Shown in pieces: positions 6,100 through 7,504 of a stretch of DNA of 7,504 bases (the first letter of the stretch is position 1; every line of letters starts with the position of its first letter). A model generated the notes under the pieces. The model was given only the letters and a program-made list of their open reading frames with translations. It was not told the DNA's origin and ran no database searches. The position numbers were made by a program, and so were the translations under genes. The stretch lies in the NCBI GenBank assembly GCA_900557385.1, contig USSP01000089.1, forward strand, positions 1 through 7,504, given 5' to 3'. This DNA is from an uncultured Lachnospiraceae bacterium (GTDB lineage Bacteria > Bacillota > Clostridia > Lachnospirales > Lachnospiraceae).

Positions 6100-7022
6100 T
6101 CCTGCTCCTTTCCGTAATTATCCGGTTCATAAAAGCCGGTGGCAATAATCTGCGTAATCTGCCCGTTCTTTTTCAGGATACTCTGTTCCATGGCTTCAGC
6201 CGCTGCTTTTGCCTCGGTCGCATCCTCAAAAACACCGAATACCGTAGGCCCGCTTCCGCTCATAAGTGCCTTCTTCGCCCCCAATGTTTCCAGATTTTCC
6301 TTCACCCGGGCAATTAAAGGATACTCCTTGACCGTAACACGCTCCAGTACATTTTCCATACGTTCTGTGATACCTGCAAGATTTCCGGTCTGCAGAGCCT
6401 CCACCATGCCGTCAATGTCCGGATGATGTTCCAGCGTTTCCACATGGAGATTTTCATACACATATCTGGTGGATACACTGACTGCAGGCTTAACGATCAC
6501 CAGACCGCACTGCGGTGGTGCCGTAAGTCTGGTCAGTTTCTCCCCAATACCTTCGGATAATGCCGTCCCCCCAACAACACAGTATGGCACATCCGCCCCA
6601 ATGGTCACGGCGATCTTCTGAAGTTCCTCCACGGAAAGCTGCATGTCGAAGAGCTCATTCATACCGACAAGCGCTGCGGCTGCATCGGTGCTTCCTCCTG
6701 CCATGCCGGCTGCCACCGGTATGTTTTTCTGAAGGACAAAATGTACACCCTCCTTTATGGGATGCTTCTCTATCAGTTTTCTGGCCGCCTTACAGACCAA
6801 ATTGGTGTCGTCTACAGGGACTAAGGAGGTCACCGCCTGCCCTTCCGCTTCCATGGTAAAGGTGATCCCCGGCTGTTCGCTTTTACAGATTGTGAGCCGG
6901 TCAAACAAATCCACGGTCTGCATAATCATCTTCACTTCATGATAACCATCCGGTCTGCGCCGCAGCACATCCAGTCCCAAATTAATTTTGGCATACGCCT
7001 TTTTTTGTATCTGTTGAATCAT
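6096..7022 (-). CDS. ispE: 4-diphosphocytidyl-2-C-methyl-D-erythritol kinase
   Basis: IspE phosphorylates CDP-methylerythritol with ATP in the MEP (non-mevalonate) route to isopentenyl diphosphate. The 308-residue GHMP kinase starts with KKAYAKINLGLDVLRRRPDG (7-26; catalytic K12). It has the glycine-rich ATP loop PVAAGMAGGSTDAAAAL (102-118), the catalytic D143 in IGADVPYCVVGG, and a C-terminal GHMP motif LMSGSGPTVFGVF (253-265). Length is typical. The start at 7022 is chosen because family members begin a few residues before the AKIN motif and GAGAGGG lies just upstream, although the spacer is short (about 3 bases). Reading further upstream would pass through the promoter and operator boxes. 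It heads a four-gene operon, and its stop overlaps the start of the GntR gene. Confidence 0.96.
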   Translation of the reverse strand: MIQQIQKKAYAKINLGLDVLRRRPDGYHEVKMIMQTVDLFDRLTICKSEQPGITFTMEAEGQAVTSLVPVDDTNLVCKAARKLIEKHPIKEGVHFVLQKNIPVAAGMAGGSTDAAAALVGMNELFDMQLSVEELQKIAVTIGADVPYCVVGGTALSEGIGEKLTRLTAPPQCGLVIVKPAVSVSTRYVYENLHVETLEHHPDIDGMVEALQTGNLAGITERMENVLERVTVKEYPLIARVKENLETLGAKKALMSGSGPTVFGVFEDATEAKAAAEAMEQSILKKNGQITQIIATGFYEPDNYGKEQE

Positions 7023-7032
7023 ATTCCCTCTC

Positions 7033-7069
7033 GATTGTATACACGAATTGTACTTAATTTTATACAATC
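7033..7069. promoter_or_regulatory. Predicted FCD/GntR operator pair over the ispE promoter
   Basis: A perfect 9-bp inverted repeat, GATTGTATA (7033-7041) and TATACAATC (7061-7069), marks two boxes that each resemble the palindrome ATTGTATACAAT: 7034-7045 matches 10 of 12 and 7057-7068 matches 11 of 12. A weaker third copy (7047-7058, 9 of 12) lies between them. FadR/FCD GntR proteins typically bind GT...AC palindromes of this kind. One box covers the -10 element and the other lies just downstream of the predicted transcription start. The likely ligand-controlled binder is the regulator encoded at 5389-6099. Confidence 0.65.
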
Positions 7070-7085
7070 TTGTTTTATTTGTCAA
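7057..7085 (-). promoter_or_regulatory. SigA-type promoter of the ispE-gntR operon
   Basis: On the minus strand a perfect TTGACA (7080-7085) is followed by a 17-base spacer and TAAAAT (7057-7062; 5 of 6). An alternative -10, TATAAA, begins two bases earlier. Transcription should start near 7050, giving a leader of about 28 bases before the ispE ATG at 7022. Confidence 0.8.
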
Positions 7086-7105
7086 TGCTGCTGCAAAAAC
7101 CGGCA

Positions 7106-7125
7106 AAAAAGAAAATTTTCCTTTT
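7106..7125. repeat. AT-rich 20-bp imperfect palindrome between divergent promoters
   Basis: The perfect core GAAAATTTTC (7111-7120) is extended on each side by an A4/T4 arm across one mismatched pair. It lies 20 bases beyond the ispE -35 and 3 bases before the -35 of the plus-strand SigD-like promoter. It could be a regulator site, an UP-type element or only AT-rich sequence. Confidence 0.4.
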
Positions 7126-7128
7126 CCC

Positions 7129-7156
7129 CTAATATTTCATACTGACAATCCGATAT
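7129..7156 (+). promoter_or_regulatory. SigD (sigma-28, flagellar) type promoter
   Basis: CTAAT (7129-7133), 16 bases, then CCGATAT (7150-7156). The Bacillus SigD consensus is CTAAA, 16 bases, CCGATAT, so 11 of 12 defined bases match with exact spacing. No good SigA promoter was found in the same stretch. It points at the partial gene starting at 7241 and suggests membership in the motility/late flagellar regulon. Confidence 0.65.
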
Positions 7157-7182
7157 AAGAAGTAGAAAGATAGCAAAAAATG

Positions 7183-7236
7183 TGGCAAGGGCATGGAATG
7201 CCCGCGTTGGCTTTGCCAACCGACCAGAATGGAGGA
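7183..7236 (+). promoter_or_regulatory. Structured leader with two CsrA-type ANGGA motifs
   Basis: The leader contains two tandem hairpins: GGGCAT-GGA-ATGCCC (7189-7203) and GTTGGC-TTT-GCCAAC (7206-7220). The loop of the first presents ATGGA (7193-7197), the CsrA core motif. A second ATGGA (7229-7233) overlaps the GGAGG ribosome site; the two GGA cores are 36 bases apart. An alternative stem (7183-7190 with 7211-7218, one G-U pair) would exclude the second hairpin. This matches the logic of the Bacillus hag leader, where CsrA binds a hairpin site and the Shine-Dalgarno to block translation. CsrA binding here is inferred, not shown. Confidence 0.5.
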
Positions 7237-7240
7237 AATG

Positions 7241-7504
7241 ATGAGCGTAAACGGAATTACCGAGTCAACCAGTACTGCTTATACTTCTTATACCAGCAGT
7301 GCCAAAGAAACAAAGAACGCGGAGAAATCCGCAGAAAATACCGCTACCGGCACAACAGTTGCAGACAGCGGCGTTGTTTATGAAAAAAGCAACACAGAGA
7401 AAACTGCAAATGCTGCCTCTACCGGCAAGACACAGTACGCAAACCCTGATCTTGTTGCTAAATTAAAGGCAGATGCAGAAGCCCGCACCAGCCAGTTGCA
7501 GAAT
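7241..7504 (+). CDS. Partial gene: Ser/Thr/Ala-rich protein of unknown function, probably in the motility regulon
   Basis: An open reading frame with no stop before the window edge gives the first 88 residues of a longer protein. The first 40 or so are low complexity and rich in Ser, Thr and Ala (MSVNGITESTSTAYTSYTSS). Then come DSGVVYEKSN (about 43-52) and a helical NPDLVAKLKADAEARTSQLQ (68-87). There is no signal peptide or membrane segment. It is not flagellin: the conserved RINHN-type beginning is missing. I have a weak memory of similar unnamed Lachnospiraceae proteins with VVYEKS and LKADA..RTSQL motifs. GGAGG at 7231-7235 gives a 5-base spacer to the ATG at 7241; an in-frame ATG at 7238 would leave only 2 bases. 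The SigD-like promoter and CsrA-like leader upstream suggest a flagellum- or surface-related role, which is inference. The C-terminal part lies outside the window. Confidence 0.75.
   Translation, partial: MSVNGITESTSTAYTSYTSSAKETKNAEKSAENTATGTTVADSGVVYEKSNTEKTANAASTGKTQYANPDLVAKLKADAEARTSQLQN

Noticed and set aside
7023..7106. 28-residue N-terminal extension of IspE
   Set aside because: The extension runs through the promoter -35, -10 and operator boxes, and the family starts just before the AKIN motif.
7180..7383. Plus-strand open frame of 67 codons overlapping the leader and the partial gene
   Set aside because: It has no ribosome site, runs through the leader hairpins and is out of frame with the well-supported start at 7241.
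7241..7504. Partial plus-strand gene as flagellin (hag/fliC)
   Set aside because: The promoter and leader resemble hag, but the N-terminus lacks the conserved flagellin D0 start and is a Ser/Thr/Ala-rich sequence.

Overview
The window reads as a chromosomal segment of an anaerobic Firmicute of the class Clostridia, most likely Lachnospiraceae. The support is low-to-moderate GC, strong GGAGG-type ribosome sites, SigA-like promoters with extended -10 elements, an MEP-pathway ispE followed by an FCD-type GntR regulator, a lipoprotein form of trigger factor, and an AsnRS whose text matches Lachnospiraceae enzymes I remember. The assignment rests on family recall, not on a search. There are no mobile elements, rRNA, tRNA or CRISPR arrays.

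Layout. (1) Positions 31-1194, minus: a secreted coiled-coil NlpC/P60 peptidoglycan hydrolase with its own extended -10 promoter, placed directly behind the intrinsic terminator of the next unit. (2) Positions 1324-3954, minus: a two-gene unit, a trigger-factor-like FKBP lipoprotein then asnS, separated by only 21 bases at the preferred asnS start and ended by a hairpin at 1260-1296. (3) Positions 3955-4095: a divergent promoter region whose two core promoters overlap. (4) Positions 4096-4575, plus: a small single-pass membrane protein of unknown function. It converges on the next unit through a shared bidirectional terminator. (5) Positions 4595-7022, minus: a four-gene operon, ispE, an FCD-family GntR regulator overlapping it by 4 bases, a 79-residue membrane protein, and a DUF1934/YwiB-like protein. 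(6) Positions 7023-7240: a second divergent region. (7) Position 7241 to the window end, plus: the beginning of a Ser/Thr/Ala-rich protein of unknown function.

The most informative sequence is the 7023-7240 divergent region. On the ispE side, a near-consensus SigA promoter (TTGACA, 17 bases, TAAAAT) is overlapped by two copies of an ATTGTATACAAT-like box, the operator type used by FadR/FCD GntR proteins. This suggests that the regulator encoded directly behind ispE represses its own operon and thereby couples isoprenoid precursor synthesis to an unknown small ligand. On the other side, the partial gene has a good SigD (sigma-28, flagellar) promoter and a leader with two ANGGA motifs, one in the loop of a GC-rich hairpin and the other inside the Shine-Dalgarno. 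That is the arrangement known for CsrA control of hag in Bacillus subtilis. I therefore infer that the partial gene belongs to the motility regulon and is held under CsrA-type translational control, although it is not flagellin.
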